NCBI GenBank assembly: GCA_035524495.1
Contig: DATKOR010000016.1
Location: 1 to 64,000 of the forward strand
Direction: 5' to 3'
Length of the DNA stretch: 64,000 nucleotides
Origin: CAIKZZ01 sp035524495
GTDB taxonomy: Bacteria; Pseudomonadota; Gammaproteobacteria; Steroidobacterales; Steroidobacteraceae
Below are positions 52,342-61,583 of the stretch, one piece after another. The notes beneath the pieces are model-generated. The model ran no database searches and had not been told where the DNA came from. It was given only the letters and a program-made list of their open reading frames with translations. The position numbers and the translations under genes are program-made. The stretch's first letter is position 1. Each line of letters begins with the position of its first letter.

Positions 52342-53913
52342 TCACAGCAGCCGGTCGAGCCCCGGGATCCAGTGCATCGCCCCGACGTACAGCCGCTGCA
52401 GCAGGCTCGCGCCCGGCTCGTGCGTCACGCGCACGAGCGCACCATTGCGCTCGCCGGTCCATGACAGGCGGCCGGTGCGCGCACCGGGCGGGTCGAGCGA
52501 CAGCCGCCAGGCGCGCTCCGGCGACAGGTCCGCCTCGACGAGCTGTGCGGTGGCCTCGGCGAGCGAGCGGCTCCTGACGAGGACGGCGAGCTCGGTGTTG
52601 ATGAGCGCCGAGCGCGGGTCGATGTTGAAGCTGCCGACCCAGGTCAGCTCGCGGTCGATGACCATGACCTTGGCGTGCAGCGAGCTGCCGCTTCCCATGC
52701 GCCTGAAGTAGCGCCGCTCGCCGGTGCGGCGGCGCGCGTCGGCCTGGAATTCGTACAGGTCGACGCCGGCGGCGAGCAGCTCGCGGCGGCGCTTGGCGTA
52801 CCCGGCGTGCACCTCGATCACGTCGGTCGAGGCCAGCGAGTTCGTCAGCAGCCGCACCTTGACGCCATCGCGCGCGCGCTCGGCGATCAGGTCCGCCCCC
52901 TGCTTCAGCGGCACGAGGTAGGCCGATTCGACCAGCACCTCGTGCTCGGCGCCGCGCCACAGCGCATAGGCCCGCGCCAGCAGCGGCGAGGCGGCGCGGC
53001 GGCTCTCGTCGATCTTCTCCGGCGGGTCGGCGAGGAGCTCCGCCTCGCCCCAGTGGTGAAACTCGGCGCCGTAGACGAGCGCCCGCACCTGCTCGAACAC
53101 CGGCTCGTAGCTGTCCTGCAGCTCCTCGACCGCGTGCGCCCGGCGCGCGAGCGCGGAAGCGACCGCGTCGGCCTCGGCCTCGGTCGGCGCGCGCTTCAGG
53201 AACGCCTCGATCGGCACCGCCCACGGGCTGTTCCAGTAGTCGTCGAAGCTCGTGACCGCCGCGTGCGCGATCGGCCCGGCGGCCAGCAGCTCGACGTCGC
53301 TGAAGTTCACGGTGCGGTTGAGGTCGAAGTAGTTGTCGCCGATGTTGCGCCCGCCGATGACCGCGAGCTGCGAGTCGACCGCGAAGATCTTGTTGTGCAT
53401 GCGCCGCTGCACGCGACCAAAGCTCGTCAGCAGCTCGAACGGCCGCATCCACCGGATCCGGTTGCGGTACGGGTTGAAGACCCGGATCTCGACGTTCCTG
53501 TGGCCGGCGAGCGTCGCGAGCTGGTCCTCGATGCGCACCAGGTTGTTGTCGTCGACCAGCAGCCGCACGCGCACGCCGCGGCGCGCCGCGGCCAGCAGGT
53601 GGTCGGCGAGCACGAGCCCCGAGGCATCGGCTTCGAATATGTAGTACTGCACGTCGAGCGAGCGCTCGGCGAGGTCGGCGAGCGCGGCGCGGGCCAGGAA
53701 CGCGAGTCCCGCGTACTGCATCAGCGCGAACGCCGACTGGCCGGGGTGCGCGGCGAGCGCCGGGGCGAGCGCGCGCCCGAGCGCGGTCTCGGTGGTCGCC
53801 GGGACCGCGTAGCTGGTGGGCTTGGGGACGTCGAGGCGGTACGTGGCGCAGCCGCTCAGTGCGAGGAGCAGGACGAGTGCCCCGCGGCACGCCGCGCCCC
53901 GGCCCGGGCGCAC
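52342..53913 (-). CDS. Phospholipase D family lipoprotein (cardiolipin-synthase-like)
   Basis: A 523-residue lipoprotein: lipobox ALSGC (Cys22), then two PLD active-site motifs, HNKIFAVDSQLAVIGGRN and HAKVMVIDRELTWVGSFN (HxKx4D). ClsC/YmdC-like architecture for phospholipid exchange or transphosphatidylation in the periplasm. GTG start at 53913 lies 3 bases after the channel gene stop, so the two are one unit. The exact substrate is unknown. Confidence 0.9.
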   Translation of the reverse strand: MRPGRGAACRGALVLLLALSGCATYRLDVPKPTSYAVPATTETALGRALAPALAAHPGQSAFALMQYAGLAFLARAALADLAERSLDVQYYIFEADASGLVLADHLLAAARRGVRVRLLVDDNNLVRIEDQLATLAGHRNVEIRVFNPYRNRIRWMRPFELLTSFGRVQRRMHNKIFAVDSQLAVIGGRNIGDNYFDLNRTVNFSDVELLAAGPIAHAAVTSFDDYWNSPWAVPIEAFLKRAPTEAEADAVASALARRAHAVEELQDSYEPVFEQVRALVYGAEFHHWGEAELLADPPEKIDESRRAASPLLARAYALWRGAEHEVLVESAYLVPLKQGADLIAERARDGVKVRLLTNSLASTDVIEVHAGYAKRRRELLAAGVDLYEFQADARRRTGERRYFRRMGSGSSLHAKVMVIDRELTWVGSFNIDPRSALINTELAVLVRSRSLAEATAQLVEADLSPERAWRLSLDPPGARTGRLSWTGERNGALVRVTHEPGASLLQRLYVGAMHWIPGLDRLL

Positions 53914-53916
53914 GGC

Positions 53917-54534
53917 TCAGCCTCCGTCGCCACGGGCACGGTCGTCCCCGTAGGCCGCGCGGTGGCGCAGCGCCGTGCTGTCGCGCCAGAAGCGCTCCAT
54001 CTCGAGGAACGTGAACGCCGCCGACCACGAGATCAGCGTGAACCCGACCAGGGCCTCGGTGCCCACCAGGAAGCGGATCGAGCCCGACGGGATCAGGTCG
54101 CCGAGCCCGAGCGTCGTGTAGATCACCGCCGAGAAGTACACGTAGTCGAGGAACTCGTCGATCCGCCCCGGCCCGTGCAGCGCACCGTACGAGCGATCCC
54201 TGAGCAGCACGAAGTAGCCGGTGCCGAACAGCCAGATCTCGACGGTCGCGAGCACGACGAGCGCGAGCACGAGGAGCAGGATCCGGCGCCGGCGCTTGCC
54301 GTGCAGCTTGAGCAGCACGAACGACAGCAGCCTCAGGGTCTCGTAGTGCAGCAGCACGCAGCCGACGACGAGCGCGATGGTCGTCGCGACGATGATCAGC
54401 GACACCCACGACAGCAACGGCGCCGTCGGCAGCGGCTCGTACGCCGCGGCAGCGCACGGCACGGCCCACGCCCCCATGAGCGCGAGTACGATCGAGCGTG
54501 CGGTGCTGCGAGTCGCTGCGACGTCCGGTGCCAC
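53917..54534 (-). CDS. Small ion-channel protein with Ion_trans_2 pore
   Basis: About 205 residues. After a leader comes a membrane helix (about LLSWVSLIIVATTIALVVGC), a second helix (ILLLVLALVVLATVEIWLF), a pore loop with the selectivity filter TTLGLGD (in YFSAVIYTTLGLGDLIPSG) and a last helix (GFTLISWSAAFTFLEM). The filter GLGD replaces the GYGD of K+ channels, so selectivity is open. The start is uncertain: GTG at 54534 (with a signal-like segment) or ATG at 54477. Coupled to the phospholipase gene. Confidence 0.8.
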   Translation of the reverse strand: MAPDVAATRSTARSIVLALMGAWAVPCAAAAYEPLPTAPLLSWVSLIIVATTIALVVGCVLLHYETLRLLSFVLLKLHGKRRRRILLLVLALVVLATVEIWLFGTGYFVLLRDRSYGALHGPGRIDEFLDYVYFSAVIYTTLGLGDLIPSGSIRFLVGTEALVGFTLISWSAAFTFLEMERFWRDSTALRHRAAYGDDRARGDGG

Positions 54535-54571
54535 TGCGCAGAGTGTCCCGTAGCGCCGTTGCAATGTCACG

Positions 54572-54952
54572 TCACGGCCACTCGTGCGCCTCGCGCGCGA
54601 AGTCAGGCGACTGCGGGCGCACGACGCAGAAGCGCTGGCCGGTCGGCGCCTCGAGCACCCACCAGGTGTGCACCTGGCGCACGCGCCGGGCGCCGAGCGC
54701 CTCGAGCCGGCGCACCTCGGCCTCGATGTCGTCGCTCTCAATGTCGAGGTGCACGCGGCTCGGGTGGTCGACCTGCTGCACCTCGACGTGCAGCCGCCCG
54801 AGCGGGTCGTCGAGGCCGACGTAGTTCGCGTTCTCGGGACCCGACAGACGGCGCTGCGGCATGCCGAGGGCCGCGCTCCAGAAGTCGGCGGCCGCACCGA
54901 GATCGGTGGTCTGGCAGTCGATGATGATGCCGGCGAGCTTGCTCTTGTGCAT
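54572..54952 (-). CDS. VOC (glyoxalase/bleomycin-resistance) family protein
   Basis: A 126-residue vicinal-oxygen-chelate fold protein with two beta-alpha-beta3 halves: KLAGIIIDCQTTDLGAAADFWSAALG, RVHLDIESDDIEAEVRRLEALGA and WVLEAPTGQRFCVVRPQS. Small VOC proteins have diverse ring-cleaving or binding roles; the substrate cannot be inferred. It is the last gene of the trp operon strand, 11 bases after trpA. Confidence 0.85.
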   Translation of the reverse strand: MHKSKLAGIIIDCQTTDLGAAADFWSAALGMPQRRLSGPENANYVGLDDPLGRLHVEVQQVDHPSRVHLDIESDDIEAEVRRLEALGARRVRQVHTWWVLEAPTGQRFCVVRPQSPDFAREAHEWP

Positions 54953-54963
54953 CGCAGTTCCCC

Positions 54964-55758
54964 TCAGCGCGCGGCGCGCAGGCCGCCCAGAAAGCCGACC
55001 GGGTCGTCGCCGCGCTCGAGCGCCTCGACGAGCGCCGAGCCGACGACGACGCCGTCGACGTGGCCCGCGAGCCGCGCGACCTGATCGCGGCTCCTGATGC
55101 CGAAGCCGGCGCAGACCGGGATCGGCGCGTGCGCCTTGACGCGCGCAAGGTAACCGAGCACCTCGTCCGGTACCGCGACGCTCCTGCCGGTGGTCCCGGT
55201 CATCGTCACCGCGTAGATGAAGCCCTGCGAGGCGCCGCACAGGAGCGCCAGCCGCTGCTCCGGCGTCACCGGCGTCACCATCTGCACGAGCCCGACGCCC
55301 TCGCCGTTGAGCGCGCGGCGGAGGTCCGCGCACTCCTCAAAGGGGAGGTCCGGCACGATGAACCCCGCCACGCCCGCCGCGCGCGCGGCGCGCGGCAGCC
55401 GGTCGAGGCCGTAGGCGAGCAGCGGGTTCAGGTAGCTCATCAGCAGGAGCGGCGCCGCCGGCCGCGGCGTCATGGAGCTCAGCGACTCGAGGATCCAGGT
55501 GAGCGACACGCCCTGCGCGAGCGCGGCATGGCTCGCGCGCTGGATCGTCATGCCGTCCGCCATGGGATCGGTGAACGGCACGCCGATCTCGACGACGTCC
55601 GCGCTCGATGCGACCTTGGCAAGGTCGGAGACGAAGCGCGCCTTGCTGGGGAAGCCCGCGGTCAGGTACGCGACGAGCGCGGGCGAGCCGCGCGCGCCGG
55701 CCGCGCGGATCGCCGCGCCGATCGTTTCGTGGCCTGCGCGGGCGCCGCTCGCGGCCAT
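54964..55758 (-). CDS. trpA: Tryptophan synthase alpha chain
   Basis: A 264-residue alpha subunit: catalytic Glu in VVEIGVPFTDPMADG and Asp in FIVPDLPFEECADL, GFIYAVTMTGTTG loop and VCAGFGIRSRDQVARL phosphate site. The ATG at 55758 overlaps the trpB stop by one base (TGATG); a GTG directly before it is an alternative. Confidence 0.96.
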   Translation of the reverse strand: MAASGARAGHETIGAAIRAAGARGSPALVAYLTAGFPSKARFVSDLAKVASSADVVEIGVPFTDPMADGMTIQRASHAALAQGVSLTWILESLSSMTPRPAAPLLLMSYLNPLLAYGLDRLPRAARAAGVAGFIVPDLPFEECADLRRALNGEGVGLVQMVTPVTPEQRLALLCGASQGFIYAVTMTGTTGRSVAVPDEVLGYLARVKAHAPIPVCAGFGIRSRDQVARLAGHVDGVVVGSALVEALERGDDPVGFLGGLRAAR

Positions 55759-57002
55759 CACGGCCTCCCCTTCAGCAGCGTCTTCTGCAGCGTCGGCATG
55801 TCCTTGTCGCCGCGCCCCGAGAGGCAGATCAGGATGCGCGCGCCCGGGTGCGCCTGAGCCCACTTGCGGGCGCTCGCGAACGCGTGCGCGCTCTCGATCG
55901 CCGCGATGATGCCCTCGGCGGCGCAGCACTCGGCGAGCGCCTCGAGCGACTCGTCGTCGGTCGCGTATTCGTAGTGGACGCGGCCGGCCGCCATCAGCAG
56001 CGAGTGCTCGGGCCCGACGCCCGGGTAGTCGAGGCCGGCCGACACCGAGTGCGTCTCCTGGATCTGGCCGTGCTCGTCCTGCAGCAGCATCGAGTACGAG
56101 CCCTGCAGCACGCCCGGGCGCCCGAGCGTCAGCGTCGCCGAGTTGTCGCCAAGCTGCGGGCCGCGCCCGCCCGCCTCGACGCCGACCAGCGCCACCTCGC
56201 GATCGCCGATGAACGGATGAAACATGCCGATCGAGTTCGAGCCGCCGCCGACGCAGGCGAACACGGCGTGCGGGAGATCGCCGGCCTGGCGCACGATCTG
56301 CGCGCGCGCCTCGCGCCCGATCACCGACTGCAGCTCGCGCACCAGGAACGGGTACGGGTGCGGGCCGACGACCGAGCCGATCATGTAGTAGGTGCCGTCG
56401 GGGTCCGACACCCAGTCGCGCAGCGCCTCGTCGATCGCCGCGCGCAGCGTCTGATCGCCGCTCGTGACCGGCACGACCTTCGCGCCGAGCAGGTTCATGC
56501 GCCCGACGTTCGGCGCCTGGCGCTCGATGTCGATCGATCCCATGTACACCGTGCATGGCAGCCCCAGCCGCGCGCAGGCCGCGGCGCTCGCGACGCCGTG
56601 CTGGCCGGCGCCGGTCTCGGCGACGATGCGCTTGGCGCCGAGCCGCTTCGCGAGCAGCGCCTGGCCGATCGCGTTGTTGATCTTGTGGGCGCCGGTGTGC
56701 GCCAGATCCTCGCGCTTCAGGTACACCGAGGCGCCCCAGCGTCGCGACAGCGCCGTGGCGTGGGTCAGCGGCGTCGGCCGCCCGACCCAGGTCGCGAGCT
56801 GGTCCTCGAGCTCGGCGACGAACGCCGGATCCTTGAGCCAGCGGCGCACGCCCTCCTCGAGCCGGTCGAGGGCCGGCACCAGCGTCTCGGGCACGTAGCG
56901 CCCGCCGTAGGGACCGAAGCGTCCGCGCGCATCGGGAAACTCGCCGCGCAGCTCGCGCGACAAGAGCGCGTCCGCCTGAGCCGATTCCATGACCGTTGCC
57001 AT
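55758..57002 (-). CDS. trpB: Tryptophan synthase beta chain
   Basis: A 414-residue PLP enzyme: PLP lysine in HTGAHKINNAIGQALL, ETGAGQHGVASA, and phosphate-binding GGGSNSIGMFHPF. AGGAG lies 8 bases before the ATG at 57002; the GTG at 57011 gives a slightly longer start. Converts indole from TrpA plus serine to tryptophan. Confidence 0.97.
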   Translation of the reverse strand: MATVMESAQADALLSRELRGEFPDARGRFGPYGGRYVPETLVPALDRLEEGVRRWLKDPAFVAELEDQLATWVGRPTPLTHATALSRRWGASVYLKREDLAHTGAHKINNAIGQALLAKRLGAKRIVAETGAGQHGVASAAACARLGLPCTVYMGSIDIERQAPNVGRMNLLGAKVVPVTSGDQTLRAAIDEALRDWVSDPDGTYYMIGSVVGPHPYPFLVRELQSVIGREARAQIVRQAGDLPHAVFACVGGGSNSIGMFHPFIGDREVALVGVEAGGRGPQLGDNSATLTLGRPGVLQGSYSMLLQDEHGQIQETHSVSAGLDYPGVGPEHSLLMAAGRVHYEYATDDESLEALAECCAAEGIIAAIESAHAFASARKWAQAHPGARILICLSGRGDKDMPTLQKTLLKGRP

Positions 57003-57021
57003 CGTCGTCACTCCTGAGCAG

Positions 57022-57627
57022 TCAATCGCATTGGCCGGCGCGCGCCGCGCGCGCCGCCCGGATGAACTCGCCGATCAGCCCGGCATCCTTGCGTCCCGGC
57101 GCCCGCTCGACGCCGCTCGAGACGTCGACGCCGAACGGCCGCACCGCGGCAATCGCGGTGGCGACGTTCGAGGCCGTCAGCCCGCCGGCGAGAACGAGCT
57201 CGGTGCGGCGCGCGAGTGCCGCGGCCAGGGCCCAGTCGGCGGTCACGCCGCGGCCGCTGTCGGCGCTCTCGTAGAGGCAGCGCCTCGGGAGCGGCTCGGG
57301 CGCGGCGGCGCCGCTCCTCAGCACCGGCAGCCGCGCGAGCTGCGCGGGCAGCCTCAGGCGTTCGAGGTCGGCGGCGTCGGTCTGCAGCGCGTCGGGCGCG
57401 AAGTCCGCGACGATCGCATCCACCTCGGCCTGCGTCGGGTGGCGCGTCACGGCCACCCTGACGATGCGCGCCGGCACGGCCCTGGCGAGCGAGTGCGCCG
57501 CGGCCGGCGCGACGTTGCGCGGCGAGGCTGCATGGAACACGAACCCGACCGCGTCGGCCCCGGCGTCGACGGCCGCCGCGACGGCGAGCGGCTCGCTGAG
57601 CCCGCAGATCTTGACCCACAGCGTCAT
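57022..57627 (-). CDS. trpF: Phosphoribosylanthranilate isomerase
   Basis: A 201-residue (beta/alpha)8 isomerase: KICGLSEPLAVAAAVDAGADAVGFVF with the catalytic Cys, the DALQTDAADLE region where the family usually has LQLHG, and C-terminal LAGGLTASNVATAI and GVDVSSGVERAPGRKD. It replaces the LQLHG-type His with TD, a family-unusual detail. The ATG overlaps the trpC stop (ATGA). Confidence 0.94.
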   Translation of the reverse strand: MTLWVKICGLSEPLAVAAAVDAGADAVGFVFHAASPRNVAPAAAHSLARAVPARIVRVAVTRHPTQAEVDAIVADFAPDALQTDAADLERLRLPAQLARLPVLRSGAAAPEPLPRRCLYESADSGRGVTADWALAAALARRTELVLAGGLTASNVATAIAAVRPFGVDVSSGVERAPGRKDAGLIGEFIRAARAARAGQCD

Positions 57628-58457
57628 GCGGGCCTCCCGGCCGCGCGGCCGGCATCGAGCATCGCGCGCGCGAGCGGCGCGGGATCCTCCTCGGACATCA
57701 ACGCGCTGCCGACGAGCGCCAGCGTGTAACCGGCGCGCGCCAGGCGCGCGGCGTCGGCCGCGGTCGCGAGCCCGCTCTCGGCGACGCGCGGGTAGGCGGC
57801 AGGCAAGAGGCTCGCGAGCGCATCGAGCCGCCCCGGCACGACCTTCAGCGTCGCGAGGTCGCGGCTGTTGACGCCGATCAGGCACGCCGCGCGCGGTCCC
57901 GGCCAGCGAGCCGCGAGCGCGGTCGCGATGCCGACGTCGTCGGCGTCGAAGGCCTCGAGCAGCACAAAGAGGCCGAGCGATGCCGCGGCGGCGAGCAGCG
58001 CCTCGAGCTCCGCGCGCGGGAGCATCCGCACGATCAAGAGCGCGCCGCCCGCGCCCGCGGCGCGCGCCTCGAGCAGCTGGTAGGGATCGACGAGGAAGTC
58101 CTTGCGCATCGTCGGCACGCCGAGCGGGGCGAGCGCGGCGCTCGCGCGCGCGAGGTGCCCGAGCTCGCCGTCGAAGCGCTCGGGCTCGGTCAGCACCGAG
58201 ACGAGCGCCGCCCCGGCGCGCGCATAGGCGCTGACGCGCGCCTCGAGCGAATCGGGGGACGCGCCGAAAGCACCCTGTGCCGGTGAGCGGAGCTTGAGCT
58301 CCGCGATCAGGTCGAAGCGGCCGTCGAGGACGAGCGGCGGCGCGGCGGCGGCGGCCCTGGCGCGCGCGGCGAGCGCGGCGTCCGGGACGCGCGCGCGGGC
58401 GGCGGCGACCCGCTCCCGGCTCGCGCGCGCCATCGCCACGAGGAAGTCGCCGCTCAC
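57624..58457 (-). CDS. trpC: Indole-3-glycerol-phosphate synthase
   Basis: A 277-residue (beta/alpha)8 enzyme: FDLIAELKLRSPAQG (usually EvKraSPS; Lys of LKLRSP), VPTMRKDFLVDPYQL with catalytic Lys, CLIGVNSRDLATLKV and VAESGLATAADAARL. GTG start overlaps the trpD stop. Confidence 0.94.
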   Translation of the reverse strand: MSGDFLVAMARASRERVAAARARVPDAALAARARAAAAAPPLVLDGRFDLIAELKLRSPAQGAFGASPDSLEARVSAYARAGAALVSVLTEPERFDGELGHLARASAALAPLGVPTMRKDFLVDPYQLLEARAAGAGGALLIVRMLPRAELEALLAAAASLGLFVLLEAFDADDVGIATALAARWPGPRAACLIGVNSRDLATLKVVPGRLDALASLLPAAYPRVAESGLATAADAARLARAGYTLALVGSALMSEEDPAPLARAMLDAGRAAGRPA

Positions 58458-59488
58458 GGCGCGCCCCGCGAGAAGGCGGCGAGCGAGTCGACGACGGCGC
58501 TCGCCGCGCCCGAGTCGATCGCGCGCGCGGCGAGCTGCGACCCCTCGCGCGCATCGCGCGCCAGGCCCGCGACCTCGAGCGCGAGCGCCGCGCCGAGCAC
58601 GAGCGCGTCGCGATGGGGTCCGCGGTCGCGGCCCGCGAACACCGACCGCAGCGCCGCGGCGTTGTGCGCCGCATCGCCGCCCTTCAGGTCCTCGGGTGAA
58701 CAGCTCGGCAGGCCGAAGTCGGCGGCGCTGCGCGTCGACTCGTCGACGCGCCCCGGGGTCACGTCGTAGAGCACGAACGGCCCCGCCGGCGTCGGCTCGT
58801 CCCAGCCGGGCTCGCCGTGCACGACGAACGCGCGGCGGATGGGCAGTCCCGCGAGCGCGTCGGCGAGCAGCCGCGCCGCGTCGCGGCTGAACGCGCCGAT
58901 CAGGTGGAACGGCGGCTCGGCGGGGTTCGTGAGGGGCCCCAGCATGTTGAACACGGTGCGGATGCCGAGCGCCGAGCGCACCGGCGCGATCGCCTTCATC
59001 GCCGGGTGGTAGTGCGGCGCGAACAGGAACGTGAAGCCGCTGCGCTCGAGGCAGGCGCCCGCCGCGCGCTCGTCTAGCGGCATCGCGAGCCCGAGCGCCT
59101 CGAGGAGGTCGGCGCTCCCCGAGCGGCTCGAGATCGAGCGGTTGCCGTGCTTGGCGACCTTGGCGCCGGCGGCGGCGGCGAGCAGCGCCGCGCCGGTCGA
59201 CAGGTTGAACGTGTGCGAGGCGTCGCCGCCGGTGCCGACGACATCGAGCGTCGGGCCGACGTGCGGCAGCCGCGGTCGCCGCGCGAGCCCGCGCATGCCG
59301 CGCGCAAAGCCGCGCAGCTCCTCGGGCGTCGTGCCCTTGGTGCGCAGCGCCGCGAGCAGCGCGCCGGCGAGCGCGGCCGGCAGCGTCTCGTCGGTGAGCG
59401 CCACCAGCAGCTCCTCGGCGGCCCGCTCCGAGAGGCTCTGGCCCTCGACGAGCTGCTCGAGCGTCGCGCGCAGCGGGTGCGGGCTCAC
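58454..59488 (-). CDS. trpD: Anthranilate phosphoribosyltransferase
   Basis: A 344-residue transferase: DVVGTGGDASHTFNLST PRPP loop, AKHGNRSISSRSGSADLLEALG and GIRTVFNMLGPLTNPA. GTG start at 59488 overlaps the trpG stop (GTGA). Not fused to TrpG, unlike enterobacteria. Confidence 0.95.
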   Translation of the reverse strand: MSPHPLRATLEQLVEGQSLSERAAEELLVALTDETLPAALAGALLAALRTKGTTPEELRGFARGMRGLARRPRLPHVGPTLDVVGTGGDASHTFNLSTGAALLAAAAGAKVAKHGNRSISSRSGSADLLEALGLAMPLDERAAGACLERSGFTFLFAPHYHPAMKAIAPVRSALGIRTVFNMLGPLTNPAEPPFHLIGAFSRDAARLLADALAGLPIRRAFVVHGEPGWDEPTPAGPFVLYDVTPGRVDESTRSAADFGLPSCSPEDLKGGDAAHNAAALRSVFAGRDRGPHRDALVLGAALALEVAGLARDAREGSQLAARAIDSGAASAVVDSLAAFSRGAP

Positions 59489-60084
59489 CGCCGCTCCCCT
59501 CCCGACATCCTGAGGAAGTTGCCGAGCAGCTTCGGCCCCAGTGGCGTCAGCACGCTCTCCGGGTGGAACTGCACGCCCTCGACCGTGTAGCGCTCGTGCC
59601 GGATCCCCATGATCTCGTCCTCGCGGCTGCGCGCCGTGACCGCGAGCGCATGCGGCAGCGTGTCCGCCTCGGCGACCAGCGAATGGTAGCGGCCGACCTC
59701 GAGCGGCTGCGGCAGGCCCTCGAACACGCCCTGCGCGTCGTGGTCGATCAGCGAGGTCTTGCCGTGCATCAGCCGCCAGTTGCGCACCACGCGGCCGCCG
59801 AACACCTCGGCGATCGACTGGTGGCCGAGGCACACGCCAAGCACCGGAATGCGTCCGGCGTAGTGCTCGATCATCGCCATCGAGACCCCGGCGTCGCGCG
59901 GCGTGCCGGGGCCGGGCGAGATGCACAGGTGCGTCGCGCCGAGCGCGTCGGCGGCCGCGACCCCGAGCGCGTCGTTGCGGTAGACGAGCACCTCGGCGCC
60001 GAGCACGAGGAAGGCCTGCACCAGGTTGTAGGTGAAGGAGTCGTAGTTGTCGATCAACAGCAGCCGCGCAGGTGCCGTGCTCAT
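59485..60084 (-). CDS. trpG: Anthranilate synthase glutamine amidotransferase component
   Basis: A 199-residue class-I amidotransferase: LLLIDNYDSFTYNLVQ, nucleophile Cys in VLGVCLGHQSIAEVFGG and His/Glu in GVQFHPESVLTP. Supplies ammonia to TrpE. Start is one base after the trpE stop (TGACATG). In some bacteria this chain also serves p-aminobenzoate synthesis. Confidence 0.95.
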   Translation of the reverse strand: MSTAPARLLLIDNYDSFTYNLVQAFLVLGAEVLVYRNDALGVAAADALGATHLCISPGPGTPRDAGVSMAMIEHYAGRIPVLGVCLGHQSIAEVFGGRVVRNWRLMHGKTSLIDHDAQGVFEGLPQPLEVGRYHSLVAEADTLPHALAVTARSREDEIMGIRHERYTVEGVQFHPESVLTPLGPKLLGNFLRMSGGERR

Positions 60085-60085
60085 G

Positions 60086-61486
60086 TCACAGGCCCTCCCG
60101 CGCGAGCTCGAGCGCGCGGCGCAGCACCGCGCTCTTCGCCAGCACCTCGTCGTGCTCGCGCTCCGGGACGCTGTCGGCGACGATGCCCGCCCCGGCCTGG
60201 AAGCGGTAGCGCCCGTCGTGGAAGGTCAGGGTCCTGATCGTGATCGCGTGGTCCATGTCGCCGCTCAGGCCGAAGTAGCCGTAGGTGCCGCCGTAGAAGC
60301 CGCGCCGCACGGGCTCGAGCTCCTCGATGATCTCCATCGCCCGCACCTTCGGCGCGCCGACCAGCGTCCCGGCCGGGAACGCCGCGGCAAAGAGGTCGAA
60401 GGCGTCGCGGCCGGGCGCAAGCTCGCCCTCGACGCCGCTGACGATGTGCATGACGTGGCTGTAGCGCTCGATGACCCGGTACGGGTCGACGTGCACGCTG
60501 CCGGCGCGCGCGACGCGCCCGAGGTCGTTGCGCGCCAGGTCGACCAGCATTACGTGCTCGGCGTTCTCCTTGACGTCGGCTAGCAGCTCGCGCTCGAGCG
60601 CGAGGTCGGCGTCCACCGTCGCGCCGCGCGGGCGCGTGCCGGCGATGGGCCTCAGCTGCGCCTGGCGCGAGGACAGGCGCACGAGTGCCTCGGGCGAGGA
60701 GCCGACGAGCGTGCGATCGCCGAGCTCGCAGTAGATCATGTACGGCGAGGGGTTCAGGATCCTGAGCGCCCGGTAGGCCTCGAAGGGGTCGAGCTCGCAG
60801 GCGCCCTCGAACTGGCTCGAGAGCACGAGCTGGTAGACGTCGCCGGCGGCGATGTATTCCTGCACGCGCTTGACGCCCGCGACGTAGGCCTCGCGCGTCA
60901 GGCTCGCGCGCGGCGCCTCGAGGCGCGTCGGCGGCCGCCCGGTCATCAGGCCGCCGCGCAGCGCGCGGACGATCTCGCGCCGAAGCGCCGCCCGCTCCTC
61001 CTCGGGCCCCGAGTGCAGCAGCGCGATCCCGCGCGTCACGTGGTCGAAGATCAGGAACGAGCAGGGCGCGAGGTAGCAGGCCTCCGGCATCGAGGGGTCG
61101 ACGGCCAGGCGCGCCGGCACGCGCTCGAAGTAGCGCACGAGGTCGTAGGCCGCGGCGCCAACGAGGCCGCCGGCGAGCGGCAGCCCCGGGATCCTCGGCA
61201 GCAGCGCCGGCGCGCGCGCGAGGGCGGCGCGCAGCGCCGCGAGGAGCTCCACGCGGTCGGCCGGCCGCGGTCGCCGCTCGCCCGGCCCGCCCGCCGGGCG
61301 CAGCGTGAGGCCGGCGGCGTCGAGCCGGAACTCGAGCGCGTCGCCGAACCCTATAAAGGAATAGCGCGCGATGCGCTCCCCGCCCTCGACGCTCTCGAGC
61401 AGAAAGCGCGGCTTGAACGGGCGCAGCTTCAGGTACGCCGATACCGGCGTGTCGAGGTCTGCGGCGATGTCGAACGGCGACTGCAT
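60086..61486 (-). CDS. trpE: Anthranilate synthase component I
   Basis: A 466-residue chorismate-using enzyme. The tryptophan feedback motif is RFLLESVEGGERIARYSFIG (LLES/YSxIG) near residues 34-53; the catalytic core includes RPIAGTRPRG, LVDLARNDLGRVARAGSV, GAPKVRAMEIIEELEP and GIVADSVPEREHDEVLAKS. GAGGAG ribosome site before ATG 61486; it follows the trp attenuator directly. Confidence 0.96.
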   Translation of the reverse strand: MQSPFDIAADLDTPVSAYLKLRPFKPRFLLESVEGGERIARYSFIGFGDALEFRLDAAGLTLRPAGGPGERRPRPADRVELLAALRAALARAPALLPRIPGLPLAGGLVGAAAYDLVRYFERVPARLAVDPSMPEACYLAPCSFLIFDHVTRGIALLHSGPEEERAALRREIVRALRGGLMTGRPPTRLEAPRASLTREAYVAGVKRVQEYIAAGDVYQLVLSSQFEGACELDPFEAYRALRILNPSPYMIYCELGDRTLVGSSPEALVRLSSRQAQLRPIAGTRPRGATVDADLALERELLADVKENAEHVMLVDLARNDLGRVARAGSVHVDPYRVIERYSHVMHIVSGVEGELAPGRDAFDLFAAAFPAGTLVGAPKVRAMEIIEELEPVRRGFYGGTYGYFGLSGDMDHAITIRTLTFHDGRYRFQAGAGIVADSVPEREHDEVLAKSAVLRRALELAREGL

Positions 61487-61521
61487 GGGCTCCTCGTCGG
61501 TGAGCACCGGGGAGCGGACGA

Positions 61522-61558
61522 CAAAAAACCCATCCCCGGCGCTGGTCGGAGATGGGTT
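61522..61558 (-). terminator. trp operon attenuator hairpin
   Basis: On the minus strand AACCCATC (61558-61551) pairs with GATGGGTT (61534-61527), with inner pairing in the CCCCGG/CGG region, and is followed by six Ts. It lies between the trpL stop (61584) and trpE (61486): the classic position of an attenuator terminator whose formation is controlled by ribosome stalling at Trp codons. Confidence 0.9.
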
Positions 61559-61583
61559 CGCGTTTGAGCTCGAATTCTTTCGG

